Shown here in pieces: positions 36,550 through 45,700 of a stretch of DNA of 64,000 bases (the first letter of the stretch is position 1; each line of letters begins with the position of its first letter). The position numbers and the translations under genes were made by a program. The stretch is taken from positions 124,001 to 188,000 of the forward strand of contig JANQGM010000040.1 in assembly GCA_028277345.1 (NCBI GenBank), read 5' to 3'. Below the pieces are notes generated by a model. The model was not told where the DNA came from and made no database searches. It saw only the letters and a list, made by a program, of their open reading frames with translations. The stretch is from Candidatus Bipolaricaulota bacterium. GTDB taxonomy: Bacteria; Bipolaricaulota; Bipolaricaulia; UBA7950; UBA9294.

Positions 36550-37074
36550 TTACCGTCGTGGCTCGATCAATCCAAAGTTCCCATCTCTCCGTCGATAGAT
36601 TATGGCGATTTGATCCGTCTCAACATCGATGAAGACTAGAAACTCTTTCTCGATTGCCTCCAATTGAAGGGCTGCTTCCTCCACCGTCATCGGCTTCTGG
36701 AAGTAGGTTTCCGATCGAATGATTCGCTTGTCAGAAGAGGATTCCTCTTCCTCATCCGTCTTGATACTAGCACCTGATCGATCCTTCACTTCTTGCAGTT
36801 GATCTTTAAACTTCACCAACTGGCGTTTCAAACGATCGATGGCTTTGTCGATCGACGCGTACATGTCGGTCGATTCTTCGCGTGCGTTGATTCGTTTCTT
36901 GTTGGTTAGGTGCGCGTGAAAGTCCGCGATCTGCCTTTCTTTCTCAACAGAAAGGACAACATCGACACTGATAATCCGATCAAAGAACCGTTCAAGAGCT
37001 TCCGTTTTTTCGATGACATAGTCTCGAAGAGCCGGGCTTGCGTCAGTATGACGACCAGCGATTTTGATCTTCAT
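36550..37074 (-). CDS. hpf: Ribosome hibernation promoting factor, long form
   Basis: A 174-aa protein of the HPF/RaiA/YfiA family that silences ribosomes by binding the decoding channel and, in the long form, dimerising 70S to 100S. The N-terminal domain (MKIKIAGRHTDASPALRDYVIEK) and the C-terminal dimerisation tail (YFQKPMTVEEAALQLEAIEKEFLVFID) are both present, joined by an acidic Ser/Glu linker. ATG 37074 lies 5 nt after AAGGAGG, and the long in-frame TTG start at 37122 would lie inside the promoter. It has the strongest promoter seen in the window, fitting high stationary-phase expression. Confidence 0.95.
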   Translation of the reverse strand: MKIKIAGRHTDASPALRDYVIEKTEALERFFDRIISVDVVLSVEKERQIADFHAHLTNKKRINAREESTDMYASIDKAIDRLKRQLVKFKDQLQEVKDRSGASIKTDEEEESSSDKRIIRSETYFQKPMTVEEAALQLEAIEKEFLVFIDVETDQIAIIYRRRDGNFGLIEPRR

Positions 37075-37093
37075 CCACGCCTCCTTACGTGAG

Positions 37094-37122
37094 ACTATAG
37101 CAGAAAAGGGGAAAGCAGTCAA
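37094..37122 (-). promoter_or_regulatory. Near-consensus promoter of hpf
   Basis: Minus-strand TTGACT (37122-37117), 17-bp spacer, TATAGT (37099-37094), then AAGGAGG before ATG 37074. One of the best sigma-70-type promoters here, and leadered. Confidence 0.8.
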
Positions 37123-37166
37123 TTCAGACTACAACAGGGATTGCGCAAATCGACAATTACTGCCAT

Positions 37167-38705
37167 TTAGACGATGACCGCCAGCCGGTCGCGCAGTAAT
37201 CCGGTGACGCGATGAAGGCCGCGCTCGCCGATATCCGGTTGAAAGACCTTGAACTCACGATTCACGTAGGCTCTCAATGCACTTCGATAAAGGGTTCCCG
37301 AGGTTCTTCGCTCGCGAAGGATCAACCCGGCATGCAGGAATTCGTACGGAGGATCGTCCTCGATCAATTCTTGGGGGCAACGAGTCCATGCCGCAATCTG
37401 ATGTGCAGAATAGGATCCTGGCGCATGCTCAATCAAAAAGGCGAGAACTCGGCGGTGGAGTGTCCCTGCTCGACCGAATCGCGCGACCAGCCTCTCCATG
37501 TGTTGAGCCACTGCAGGAGGCAAGTCGCGATCGACCGCCTCATCACTATCGTCTTCCTGTCGATTCGCCATTGACACCGGTTCCGGAACCGGGATGGACG
37601 GAATCGTGATGGAATCCGTGATATCGACGGCATCTTCGGCAATGACAATCGGCAAACTCTGTGCCACGCGTTGCGTTTTCTCGGGCAAGCTCTCCGCAGG
37701 GTGCCCCTCCCGAACGAGCGCGGGAATCTCAAGCTTGATGTATCCCAGTGTTCGGGCCACTTCTTCCAGTTCGGAGATGCGCTCATCCTTGGAGTCCAAC
37801 ATCCGCTCCAATTGTTCGATGCGCTCCTCCAGCTTCTCGGTGGCCGATTTGGCGCCCTTGCCTTCCCGTGCCTTTTCAATCGTATCGATGATGGACGCCG
37901 AGACGCTACGGAGTTCAGGCGATTGCACGACCTCCAACGACGGCGTGAATCCGGCGTGAAAGGTTGAGCGCTCTCGAACGTAGATCGGAAGGATGTTGTC
38001 ACCATTCACGTAGATGCAGTCTCCGGTGTCCAACGAGTTGATGATCTCCTTAACCTCGGTCTTACGCCACGGCAACAGCTCGCTGTAAACGCGCATGTCC
38101 ACTTCATGGACGACGCGATGCAAGAACAGCATGCCGGCTTGGCTCAGCACATCCTTGTCCACCTTGGCCGAGCGCTGAGAGACGACAATGCCTCCCAAGC
38201 CACGCTTGCGGCCGCGGAGAGCGATGCGGGCAATCATCTCTTTGAGCTCGTTCTTGACGCCTTGAGGAATGAACTCGTGCGCCTCTTCGATTCCAATCAT
38301 GTAGGGCTTGCGGAACGTGCCCGCCAGATTCCACAGCGCTGAAAGGTACGCCTTGAGCAGCTCGGTTCGTTCTTCGGAGAGGAATCCGCTGAGGTCCAAC
38401 ACAACGGGAACATTCTGTTCCATGCTAACCTGCGCGATCTCGGCGGCGCAGTGGGCGTCAATCTCGATCTCAACACCCTCTCCCGTGCCGACCACCAGCA
38501 CTTCGTATTTCTCTTTCAATCCGAAGTACTCGCCTTCAATATCAACGATCGAAAGGGGATAGTTGTTCTGAAGCAGCTCTTCGAAGATCACGCCGGCGGT
38601 ATTGGATTTCCCCGACCCGCGAATGCCAAGAATGGCAATGCACTGGCCAATAAGATCTTCCAGGTTGAGATTCAAGTCTCGGCTGATACTAAGAGGCTTC
38701 CCCAT
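37167..38705 (-). CDS. HerA-like FtsK/DUF87-family ATPase with coiled-coil tail
   Basis: A 512-aa protein. The ATPase core has Walker A GIRGSGKSN (27-35), Walker B MIGIEEAHEF (about 136-145), a REL-type region with SQRSAKVDKDVLSQ and an Arg-finger-like segment, matching HerA-type bidirectional DNA translocases (DUF87). Residues about 285-325 form a charged coiled coil (EKLEERIEQLERMLDSKDERISELEE), followed by a Pro-rich linker and a C-terminal domain of about 110 residues that could be a winged helix. NurA, the usual nuclease partner of archaeal HerA, is not adjacent; neighbours are the CCA-adding enzyme and hpf. GGGGG lies 5 nt before the ATG. Role in DNA end processing or defence is unproven. 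Confidence 0.8.
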   Translation of the reverse strand: MGKPLSISRDLNLNLEDLIGQCIAILGIRGSGKSNTAGVIFEELLQNNYPLSIVDIEGEYFGLKEKYEVLVVGTGEGVEIEIDAHCAAEIAQVSMEQNVPVVLDLSGFLSEERTELLKAYLSALWNLAGTFRKPYMIGIEEAHEFIPQGVKNELKEMIARIALRGRKRGLGGIVVSQRSAKVDKDVLSQAGMLFLHRVVHEVDMRVYSELLPWRKTEVKEIINSLDTGDCIYVNGDNILPIYVRERSTFHAGFTPSLEVVQSPELRSVSASIIDTIEKAREGKGAKSATEKLEERIEQLERMLDSKDERISELEEVARTLGYIKLEIPALVREGHPAESLPEKTQRVAQSLPIVIAEDAVDITDSITIPSIPVPEPVSMANRQEDDSDEAVDRDLPPAVAQHMERLVARFGRAGTLHRRVLAFLIEHAPGSYSAHQIAAWTRCPQELIEDDPPYEFLHAGLILRERRTSGTLYRSALRAYVNREFKVFQPDIGERGLHRVTGLLRDRLAVIV

Positions 38706-38802
38706 GCGTTCCCCCGCCCTCGCGTCTTACGGCTACAGCAGCTTTGATCACTCAAGAGTCTAGGTGGAAGACGTGGAGCAAGACGGGCCGAATGTCCTCT
38801 GG

Positions 38803-40266
38803 CTAGGACCCGATCGTCTCATCTTCGGCAAGGGGCGATTGGGCGATCAGCGCGCGGGCGAGCTCAAGCGCCTCCCCACGCGTCATGATGAAGCCTGCAA
38901 GGATTCGGTCGTGCACATGATCCAAGATCTGGCCGGTTCGCGGCCCCGGCGGCAACCCCAATTCTGTCAGATCATGTCCATCAAGAAGCGATCGTGCTTT
39001 TTTCAGTCCGCAGACGTGATCCACATGATCGGCGACGCGAATGGCCTCCCGCAGAATCGGCGCCCATCCCGACGAACGATGCGCGCTCGCTTCACAGTCG
39101 GCGACCATGACTTGAAGGAGTTGGAAGAACAGGGGATACCGATCCCGGATGTTCCCGCCATCCGGACACTCGCCCTCACTGAGAAAGCGCACCTGCTTTC
39201 CGCGTCCCATGACCGGGAAGTCGGCGATTCGCATGTGCTGCCGAACGAGGTAGGCGAGCCGATCGGCTTGCTGATTGCTCAATCGAAGCCGCCGCCCCAC
39301 CGCCTTGGCCATCCGGGCTCCGATGGCGCAGTGACCGCCCATGTTTACGCCCTCATTGCGCTCCAGCGCCACCGGCTTGCCAATGTCGTGGAGCAACACA
39401 GCAAGCTTGACGATCGGATCGCGGATGAATCCATCCGCCACCTTCAGGGCCACCAATGTATGCACATACACATCGCCTTCGGGGTGATACTCCTCTGGCT
39501 GCTCCACACCGTGACACGCCGTCAACTCAGGGAGGATAAGGGCCAACAGCCCGAGATCATCGAGGAGCATGATCCCTCGGGAAGCGTGTGGTGTCTCCAG
39601 AATCCGCAGGAGTTCTTCACCGATTCGCTCGGCTGAAATAGCGGCAATCGAGGGGGCGTGTTCACGAATGGCGAGGGCGGTCGCTGCATCGATTTTCCCG
39701 TCGACCCGGCAGGCGAATCGGACGGCACGCATCATCCGCAGGTAGTCTTCGCCAAACCGAATGTCCGGGTCGCCGATCGTCGTCACACGGCGGTCACGCA
39801 GGTCCTGGATTCCGTTGACGAGATCGATCACCACGCCGTCCGCCGACGCCGCCAGACCATTGATCGTCAGGTCCCTGCGATTCACATCCGAGGCGAGGTC
39901 ACGAACAAGCCGGACGTTGGCGGGCCACCGGCCATCATATTCGGATTCCACACGAAAGGTGGCCACTTCGTAGGTCCGATCGCATGGGCCTACAATCAAC
40001 AGCACTCCGAATGCCTCACCCACGCCAAGGATGGTTCGATCGGGGAACACCGCTCGGATCTCCTCAGGCATTGCGGATGTCGCAATGTCGATATCCTGAG
40101 GCGGATAGGTCACCTGCCGCCCCATCTGGACTTGCAGGCCGTCGCGAACCACACCACCAATAAGAACGGCATCATGCCCCGCCTCTTGGAGGCGCACGAG
40201 GATCTCAAGCGCAAACGGATGCTCTGCGTAGATCGGATCAATGGCGATGCGATGCGGATCAGTCAT
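38803..40266 (-). CDS. cca: CCA-adding tRNA nucleotidyltransferase with HD domain
   Basis: A 487-aa class II nucleotidyltransferase that adds or repairs the 3' CCA of tRNA. Visible are GGVVRDGL, the metal-binding DIDIA pair of aspartates, RRDLTINGLA (base-binding region), GDPDIRFGEDYLRMMRAVRFA, and an HD phosphohydrolase motif (LLHDIGKP). Two of the three tRNA genes in the window do not encode CCA, so this enzyme is required. I chose ATG 40266 because TATAGT ends 9 nt upstream; the longer frame from 40305 would begin upstream of the predicted transcript start. A poly(A) polymerase role is possible but less likely. Confidence 0.9.
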   Translation of the reverse strand: MTDPHRIAIDPIYAEHPFALEILVRLQEAGHDAVLIGGVVRDGLQVQMGRQVTYPPQDIDIATSAMPEEIRAVFPDRTILGVGEAFGVLLIVGPCDRTYEVATFRVESEYDGRWPANVRLVRDLASDVNRRDLTINGLAASADGVVIDLVNGIQDLRDRRVTTIGDPDIRFGEDYLRMMRAVRFACRVDGKIDAATALAIREHAPSIAAISAERIGEELLRILETPHASRGIMLLDDLGLLALILPELTACHGVEQPEEYHPEGDVYVHTLVALKVADGFIRDPIVKLAVLLHDIGKPVALERNEGVNMGGHCAIGARMAKAVGRRLRLSNQQADRLAYLVRQHMRIADFPVMGRGKQVRFLSEGECPDGGNIRDRYPLFFQLLQVMVADCEASAHRSSGWAPILREAIRVADHVDHVCGLKKARSLLDGHDLTELGLPPGPRTGQILDHVHDRILAGFIMTRGEALELARALIAQSPLAEDETIGS

Positions 40267-40275
40267 GGCGAACTG

Positions 40276-40305
40276 ACTATACAAATCCGAAGAATGGCCC
40301 CGCAA
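40276..40305 (-). promoter_or_regulatory. Promoter of cca, predicted leaderless or near-leaderless
   Basis: Minus-strand TTGCGG (40305-40300), 18-bp spacer, TATAGT (40281-40276), then 9 nt to ATG 40266, with no Shine-Dalgarno. It lies immediately downstream of the fhs stop codon. Confidence 0.5.
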
Positions 40306-40312
40306 CTCCCCG

Positions 40313-42046
40313 TCAGCTGAGGCCTGTCACGTTGCCTTCGTCATCGAGGTCGATCTCGAAGAAGGCGGGACGGGCGGGAAGTCCGGGCATGGTTCGAACG
40401 GCGCCGCACAGCGGATAGATGAACCCCGCTCCCAGGCTGGCCCGCACCTCGCGAATCGGCAGCTCGAAGCCCGAAGGAACGCCCTTCAACGACGGATCAT
40501 GAGAGATCGAAAGCGGCGTTTTCGCCATACAGATCGGCAAACGGCCATATCCAAGGTCCTCGTATCGCGCCAGCTGACGCACCGCCGTCGCACTGAGTGC
40601 GATGCCGTCTGCGCCATAGACACGGCGCGCAATCGTTTCAATTTTCTGTTCCAAAGGCAGATCCAGTGGATAGAGGAACTGGAAATCGGCACGTTCTTCG
40701 CACGCAGCTTCAACCGCCTCCGCAAGGTCCACAGCGCCTGCGCCTCCTTGAGCCCAGTGGTCGGAGACGACCGACGCATAGGCGCCGGATTCCGCTGTGG
40801 CGCGGCGAACCAGTTCATGCTCCGCCTCTGTGTCGGATGGGAACGCGTTGATGGCGACGACGACGGGGATGCCGTACAGCCGTGCAATCTCGATATGGCG
40901 CAAGACATTGGCGCATCCGCACTCAAGCAGGGGCAGGTTTTCGATCTCATATTCCGCAGGAAGCGGCTTGCCTGCCGATACGTTCGGTCCGCCGCCATGC
41001 ATTTTGAGCGAACGGATGGTGGCCACCAAAACCACGGCATTGGGAACAAGCCCGCTGGCCCGGCATTTGATGTCGAAGAATTTCTCCATTCCAATGTCGG
41101 CGCCGAACCCCGATTCCGTCACCACATAGTCGGCCAGCTTCAATGCCATTCGATCGGCGATGATCGATGAATTCCCATGGGCAATGTTGGCAAACGGACC
41201 CGCGTGAACGAAAACCCCCTGTCCTTCCAGGGTCTGGAGCAGTGTCGGATGGATGGCGTCCTTCATCAGAACCGTAGCCGCCCCTGCGACGCCCACGTCA
41301 TCGGCAGTCACCGGCGTTCCACATCGGCTGAACCCCAGCACGATGCGCCCGATCCGCGCTCGCAAATCGGAAAGATCGTCGGCAAGCGCCAAGCAGGCCA
41401 TCAATTCCGAAGCCGCCGTGATGTCAAATCCGGATTGCCTGGGCATTCCATCCTGCTTGGCGCCCAACCCCACCGTAATGTGGCGCAAGGCCCGGTCGTT
41501 GACGTCCAGTACGCGCCGCCACCCGATCGTGTACGGATCGATATCGAGCCGTTCCAATCCGCGAGCCGACCACCCCGCATCGGAGAAATCCCGCTCGTGC
41601 ATCAGCCGCGCATCCAGTGCAGCCGCAATCAAGTTGTGCGCGGCGCTGATGGCATGCATATCTCCCGTCAAATGCAGGTTGAACTCCTCCATGGGGATGA
41701 CTTGAGCATGGCCTCCCCCAGCCGCGCCACCCTTAATCCCAAACGTCGGACCTTGCGACGGTTGGCGAATGCACGCCATGGCCCGCCGGCCACGCTTTCC
41801 AAGTCCTTGAAGCAGGCCGATGGTCGTCGTTGTCTTGCCTTCGCCCAACGGCGTCGGTGTAATGGCTGTCACATCGATGTATTTCCCGTTGGGAACGGAT
41901 CGACGAGCATCCAATGCCGAATGTAGGACCTTGGCTTTCGTTCGTCCGTACATCCACAGCTCGTCCGGCCTCAGGCCGTAGGACGTGGCGATATCGCCAA
42001 TGGGCTTCGGAGTGACCGACCGGGCGATCGACAGATCAGTATTCAT
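40313..42046 (-). CDS. fhs: Formate-tetrahydrofolate ligase
   Basis: A 577-aa enzyme making 10-formyl-THF from formate, THF and ATP, used for purines, fMet-tRNA and, in acetogens, the methyl branch of the Wood-Ljungdahl pathway. The P-loop-like [33 protein letters not shown], and [11 protein letters not shown] are diagnostic, and the length is typical. It overlaps the upstream membrane-protein gene by 11 nt and is the last member of the run infB-DUF503-rbfA-membrane-fhs. The remaining Wood-Ljungdahl genes are not in this window. Confidence 0.97.
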   Translation of the reverse strand: MNTDLSIARSVTPKPIGDIATSYGLRPDELWMYGRTKAKVLHSALDARRSVPNGKYIDVTAITPTPLGEGKTTTTIGLLQGLGKRGRRAMACIRQPSQGPTFGIKGGAAGGGHAQVIPMEEFNLHLTGDMHAISAAHNLIAAALDARLMHERDFSDAGWSARGLERLDIDPYTIGWRRVLDVNDRALRHITVGLGAKQDGMPRQSGFDITAASELMACLALADDLSDLRARIGRIVLGFSRCGTPVTADDVGVAGAATVLMKDAIHPTLLQTLEGQGVFVHAGPFANIAHGNSSIIADRMALKLADYVVTESGFGADIGMEKFFDIKCRASGLVPNAVVLVATIRSLKMHGGGPNVSAGKPLPAEYEIENLPLLECGCANVLRHIEIARLYGIPVVVAINAFPSDTEAEHELVRRATAESGAYASVVSDHWAQGGAGAVDLAEAVEAACEERADFQFLYPLDLPLEQKIETIARRVYGADGIALSATAVRQLARYEDLGYGRLPICMAKTPLSISHDPSLKGVPSGFELPIREVRASLGAGFIYPLCGAVRTMPGLPARPAFFEIDLDDEGNVTGLS

Positions 42047-42707
42047 CGGAGGTTCCTTTCAATGCGCCACGTTCATGGACTCGTTCCAGGAAAAAGAGTG
42101 TGACGGCAATGTTAACGAAGGCCAGGAATCCTGTGGATACGGCAATGGACACGAGATGGATCCACCACCCAGAAACTGCGGGGCGAAGCAGCAAATCCAC
42201 GCCCAGTGGGATGCAGTACGCGACACCAAGAACAGCCAACAATTGTCCCAAATGCCTCCAATCCGGCGTCAGCTGAAAGCTGCGCTGAAGCGCCACCAAC
42301 GGGCGGTCCTTGTATAGAACGATCGCTTGTTTGTAGTAGATGGCGCGAAGCCCGATGTAAATGCCGGGCAACAGAAAGAGCGCGCCGCCGAGGATGACGG
42401 CGGCATTGACCATCAATTCCCCGACCACCAGCGGCCCAAAGGTTTCCAACGGGATGTTCCTCCAATGGTCCGAACGATCGGCAGCCACATTCTCAACTGC
42501 GGATAGGACGTAGGCGTGATACACGGGAGACAGGAGAAGGACGAGGCCGACCGTGACGACCCACCACGGGTCGGCGATATCAAGCAGATCGGCTCTGAGC
42601 GTCGAGAGGTGGATGACCGTACTGAAGAGAAACGTGCTCCCGAGGATCCGGGGAGCGCGGCCCATGAGAACGAAAGAGCGTTTAGTTTGCCTGAGAATCG
42701 TTTTCAT
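42036..42707 (-). CDS. Predicted multi-pass membrane protein of unknown function
   Basis: A 223-aa protein with five to six hydrophobic segments. A segment [33 protein letters not shown] resembles the DUF975/glycerophosphodiester membrane-domain type found in poorly characterised integral membrane proteins, but I cannot name a function. ATG 42707 lies inside the end of rbfA (26-nt overlap), and the gene overlaps fhs by 11 nt, so it is a coupled member of the operon. The longer frame back to 42908 is antisense-like noise within rbfA. Confidence 0.7.
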   Translation of the reverse strand: MKTILRQTKRSFVLMGRAPRILGSTFLFSTVIHLSTLRADLLDIADPWWVVTVGLVLLLSPVYHAYVLSAVENVAADRSDHWRNIPLETFGPLVVGELMVNAAVILGGALFLLPGIYIGLRAIYYKQAIVLYKDRPLVALQRSFQLTPDWRHLGQLLAVLGVAYCIPLGVDLLLRPAVSGWWIHLVSIAVSTGFLAFVNIAVTLFFLERVHERGALKGTSDEY

Positions 42708-43041
42708 CACTGAGCAGCTTTTCCAGCCGCAACGATCGCTCCACCGTATGATCGACGATGAACTGCAATTCCGGGGTATGGCGAACCGAGAGACGGTGCG
42801 CGAGCTCGGAACGATAGAATCCTTGGTCTTTCTGAAGCGCGCGCTCGAACTCCATGGAATCGATCTCGGTCCCCGCCGCCACGTAGACCCTCGCGTGCCT
42901 GGCGTCAACCGACAGCTTCACATCCATGACCGTAGGAAAAGCGTCCCGAACGATGGGATCTCGGCTTTCGAACTCCACGATCGCTGCCAATTCACGCTGG
43001 ATCTCTTCCTGCATTCGAGCCAGCTTGCGTTTGCCAGTCAT
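42682..43041 (-). CDS. rbfA: Ribosome-binding factor A
   Basis: A 119-aa KH-fold factor for late 30S maturation. RKLARMQEEIQRELAAIVEFESRDP and LQFIVDHTVERSLRLEKLL are typical. It lies after the DUF503 gene with a 4-nt overlap, the common infB-rbfA neighbourhood. Confidence 0.93.
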   Translation of the reverse strand: MTGKRKLARMQEEIQRELAAIVEFESRDPIVRDAFPTVMDVKLSVDARHARVYVAAGTEIDSMEFERALQKDQGFYRSELAHRLSVRHTPELQFIVDHTVERSLRLEKLLSDENDSQAN

Positions 43042-43322
43042 AGGATCTCCAGTACCGCTTCCTCCACCTCGTATCCATCGCCACGATCCAATTTGGACTG
43101 CAGTTTTCGAAGCGCCGAATCGGAGTACGCCGCGTCGTTAGAGAGGTGGGCAATGCGAATCGCCATGTGCTGCAAATCGTCTTGATCCCCCACCTCGCAA
43201 GCAGCAAACGCAATCCCATGCCGCTGCACATCGGCGAGCATGCGTTTGACGATCGAACGCTTCCGTTTGATCGAATCGACAGCGTGTAACCGGCAGCGAA
43301 TCGTGAGGATCCCTGCATTCAT
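43038..43322 (-). CDS. DUF503 (YlxP-like) family protein
   Basis: A 94-aa protein with the DUF503 signature (L-x4-SIKRKRSIVKRMLADVQRHGIAFAACEVGDQDDLQ). DUF503 genes are repeatedly found between infB and rbfA in bacteria and are thought to act in ribosome biogenesis; the biochemical role is not established. It overlaps rbfA by 4 nt and sits 6 nt after infB. Confidence 0.9.
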   Translation of the reverse strand: MNAGILTIRCRLHAVDSIKRKRSIVKRMLADVQRHGIAFAACEVGDQDDLQHMAIRIAHLSNDAAYSDSALRKLQSKLDRGDGYEVEEAVLEIL

Positions 43323-43328
43323 ACGAAG

Positions 43329-45122
43329 CTAGCGCTCAACCTCTTCAAGCACGAATATCTCGAGGCGGTCGCCAATCTGCACGTCGTTGAAATCCCGGAT
43401 TCGAATGCCGCACTCCCGGTCCGCCTGAACTTCGCGCACATCGTCTTCGAAGCGGCGAAGCGACGCAATCTCGCCGACGAAGATCTCCGAGCCATTGCGC
43501 ATCACGCGAACCTGCCCGCGTCGTTCGACGCGTCCATCCGCGACGTAACAGCCGGCGATCACGCCCGACGGCGCCTTGAAAGTGTCGCGAACCTCAGCAA
43601 TGCCAAGCGAGGTTTCGACGTAGGCCGGTCCGAGTTGGCGCTTCAGCGCACTTTCGATCTCGTCCACCAGATCGTAAATGATGTCGTACAGAAGCAGCGG
43701 AATGCCTTCGCGTTCCGCCAACTTGACGGCCTTTGAATCAGCGCTGACGCCAAATCCGACAGCCATGCACTCCTCCTGGACCGTCGAGGCCAGAACAATA
43801 TCGGACTCGGAAATGCCTCCGACACCGGAAAGCAGAATCTCCACTTCGATTCCCTCGACATCCAATCCTGCGATTTCGCGGCGCGCGGCTTCCAGCCCGC
43901 CGGTTGATGCCGCCTTCAAGATCACCTTGAGCTTGGCGACCTCGACCTGCTCGGCAAAGAGGTCATCCAGGGTCCGCGCCTTCGGTGCGGCCTGCGGGCG
44001 CTTGGCGCGTCCGGCTTCTTGCGCCTGTTTCTTCGCTTGTCCCTGGTTCTTGACGCGTTCGATCTGCATGCCGACTTCGGGCACTTCACAGAAGCCGAGG
44101 ACCGAAACGGCTTCCCCAGGCGTGGCTTCATTCACGCGATGGCCAGCATCATCGATGAGCGCCTTGACGCGGCCGTACGCCGTGCCGGCGACAACCCAGT
44201 CCTTGGTGCGCAAGGTGCCATTGCGAATGATCGCCGTGGCAACAGGTCCCTGACCGGTCGCCAGGTGCGATTCGATGATGGCAGCTTCCAGTTCCCCTTT
44301 GGCGTCCGCGCGAAGATCGCCCATTTCCGCGACCAGGAGAATCATCTCCAGGAGTTCGTCGATGTTCTGGCCGGCTAGCGCGGACACTTCAACCGTGATG
44401 GTGTCTCCGCCCCAAGCTTCGGGCATGAGACCATGCTGGGCCAGGTCATTGATGACTTTGCTGATGTCGGCGTTGGCTTTGTCGATCTTGTTGATGGCAA
44501 CGATCATCGGCACTCCGGCCGCCTTGATATGATCGATGGCTTCAACCGTCTGGGCCATCACTCCGTCATCGGCCGCCACAACCAGAATGGCAATGTCGGT
44601 CACCTGAGCGCCCCTCGCGCGCATGCCCGTGAAGGCCTTGTGCCCGGGGGTATCGACGAACGTGATTTTTCTGCCGTTCAATTCGGCTTGGTAAGCGGCA
44701 ATCCCTTGGGTGATCCCTCCCGCTTCTTTGGAGGCCAAGTGCGATTCTCGAATGGCGTCCAAGAGCGTCGTCTTCCCGTGGTCGATATGTCCGAGGACTG
44801 AGACAATGGGCGGACGCAAGTCGCCGCTCACCGAAGTAGAGGGAGGTGCGGACCCCTTCGCGGACGCTGAGACAGCAACTTCCGGCGTCGAAGAGGCGTC
44901 GGCAGTGGGCGCCGGCTCGGCCTCAGCCGGCTCAGCCTTCGCTTCGGTCTCCGCGGGAGCGCCCTCGTCTTCATAGAGGTGCACGATCAGCGCATATTCT
45001 TCATCCTCTACGGAATTGGCCGCCTTGAGACCCGGCATTCCCATTTCCTCAAGTTTGGCAATCAGTTCCTTACTCGAAATCTCTAGTTCGCGAGCAATTT
45101 CGTAGATTCGTTTCTTTGACAA
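43329..45122 (-). CDS. infB: Translation initiation factor IF-2
   Basis: A 597-aa GTPase that delivers fMet-tRNA to the 30S P site. The N-terminus has an IF2-N helix-turn-helix (RIYEIARELEISSKELIAKLEEMG), a short Ala/Glu/Pro linker, then the G domain (GHIDHGKTTLL at 111-121, DTPGHKAF, NKIDKAN), domain II and the C1-C2 domains. It is a compact IF-2, shorter than the E. coli alpha form. The start is TTG with GAGGA 5 nt upstream. It heads the operon infB-DUF503-rbfA-membrane-fhs from a strong promoter. Confidence 0.97.
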   Translation of the reverse strand: MSKKRIYEIARELEISSKELIAKLEEMGMPGLKAANSVEDEEYALIVHLYEDEGAPAETEAKAEPAEAEPAPTADASSTPEVAVSASAKGSAPPSTSVSGDLRPPIVSVLGHIDHGKTTLLDAIRESHLASKEAGGITQGIAAYQAELNGRKITFVDTPGHKAFTGMRARGAQVTDIAILVVAADDGVMAQTVEAIDHIKAAGVPMIVAINKIDKANADISKVINDLAQHGLMPEAWGGDTITVEVSALAGQNIDELLEMILLVAEMGDLRADAKGELEAAIIESHLATGQGPVATAIIRNGTLRTKDWVVAGTAYGRVKALIDDAGHRVNEATPGEAVSVLGFCEVPEVGMQIERVKNQGQAKKQAQEAGRAKRPQAAPKARTLDDLFAEQVEVAKLKVILKAASTGGLEAARREIAGLDVEGIEVEILLSGVGGISESDIVLASTVQEECMAVGFGVSADSKAVKLAEREGIPLLLYDIIYDLVDEIESALKRQLGPAYVETSLGIAEVRDTFKAPSGVIAGCYVADGRVERRGQVRVMRNGSEIFVGEIASLRRFEDDVREVQADRECGIRIRDFNDVQIGDRLEIFVLEEVER

Positions 45123-45166
45123 CGGAGTCCTCTCTTTTTTGAAATCCTTCGATAATCGCGATCCAG

Positions 45167-45195
45167 ACTATACGAAATCGCTCTGATTGCGTCAA
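45167..45195 (-). promoter_or_regulatory. Promoter of the infB operon
   Basis: Minus-strand TTGACG (45195-45190), 17-bp spacer, TATAGT (45172-45167), then about 44 nt to the TTG start, with GAGGA before it. Confidence 0.8.
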
Positions 45196-45223
45196 ACAGG
45201 CCAACCAAAGGGCAGTGGAGCGA

Positions 45224-45700
45224 TCAGCGCGTCACTAGCCAAACAACGAGGACGATCAACGCGAGTCCGCTCAGCAACCATAGAAAGACTTTTCCACTCA
45301 AGCCACGAAGCCGCTTCTTCTCCTCGGCATTGAACGAGGTTTTGTGTGGCTTCTTGATGGCCAGTCGCTGGGATTTCTTGTAGGTCTTGACGTACAACGA
45401 CATCTTCTTCTGGCGGCGGTAGACGACGGCCAGATTGTGCATGGCATTGACGTAGTTCGGATCCATCTCCAACGCGCGATTGTAGGCGTATTCCGCCCGA
45501 GCCAGATCGTCACCGTCAACATAGACATTGCCGAGCCGATAGTAGATCTTGGCCTTCTCAATGCCGTAGCGCAGGGCCTCAACCAAGATGGAAATCGCTT
45601 CTCCGAATTCCTTCTTCTTTCGAAGCGCTTCCGCTTTCACGAGGGACTCCTCGACAAAGGCGGCTTGTTCGTCATGCGTCTTTAGCTCGTCGGTACTCAT
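45224..45700 (-). CDS. TPR-repeat protein with C-terminal membrane anchor
   Basis: A 158-aa protein with two to three tetratricopeptide-like repeats (LVEALRYGIEKAKIYYRLGNVYVDG; LARAEYAYNRALEMDPNYVNAMHNLAVVYRRQ) and a single hydrophobic C-terminal segment of about 20 residues (FLWLLSGLALIVLVVWLV), so a tail-anchored scaffold on the cytoplasmic face is likely. It overlaps the uracil-DNA glycosylase gene by 29 nt. The partner is unknown. Confidence 0.75.
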   Translation of the reverse strand: MSTDELKTHDEQAAFVEESLVKAEALRKKKEFGEAISILVEALRYGIEKAKIYYRLGNVYVDGDDLARAEYAYNRALEMDPNYVNAMHNLAVVYRRQKKMSLYVKTYKKSQRLAIKKPHKTSFNAEEKKRLRGLSGKVFLWLLSGLALIVLVVWLVTR

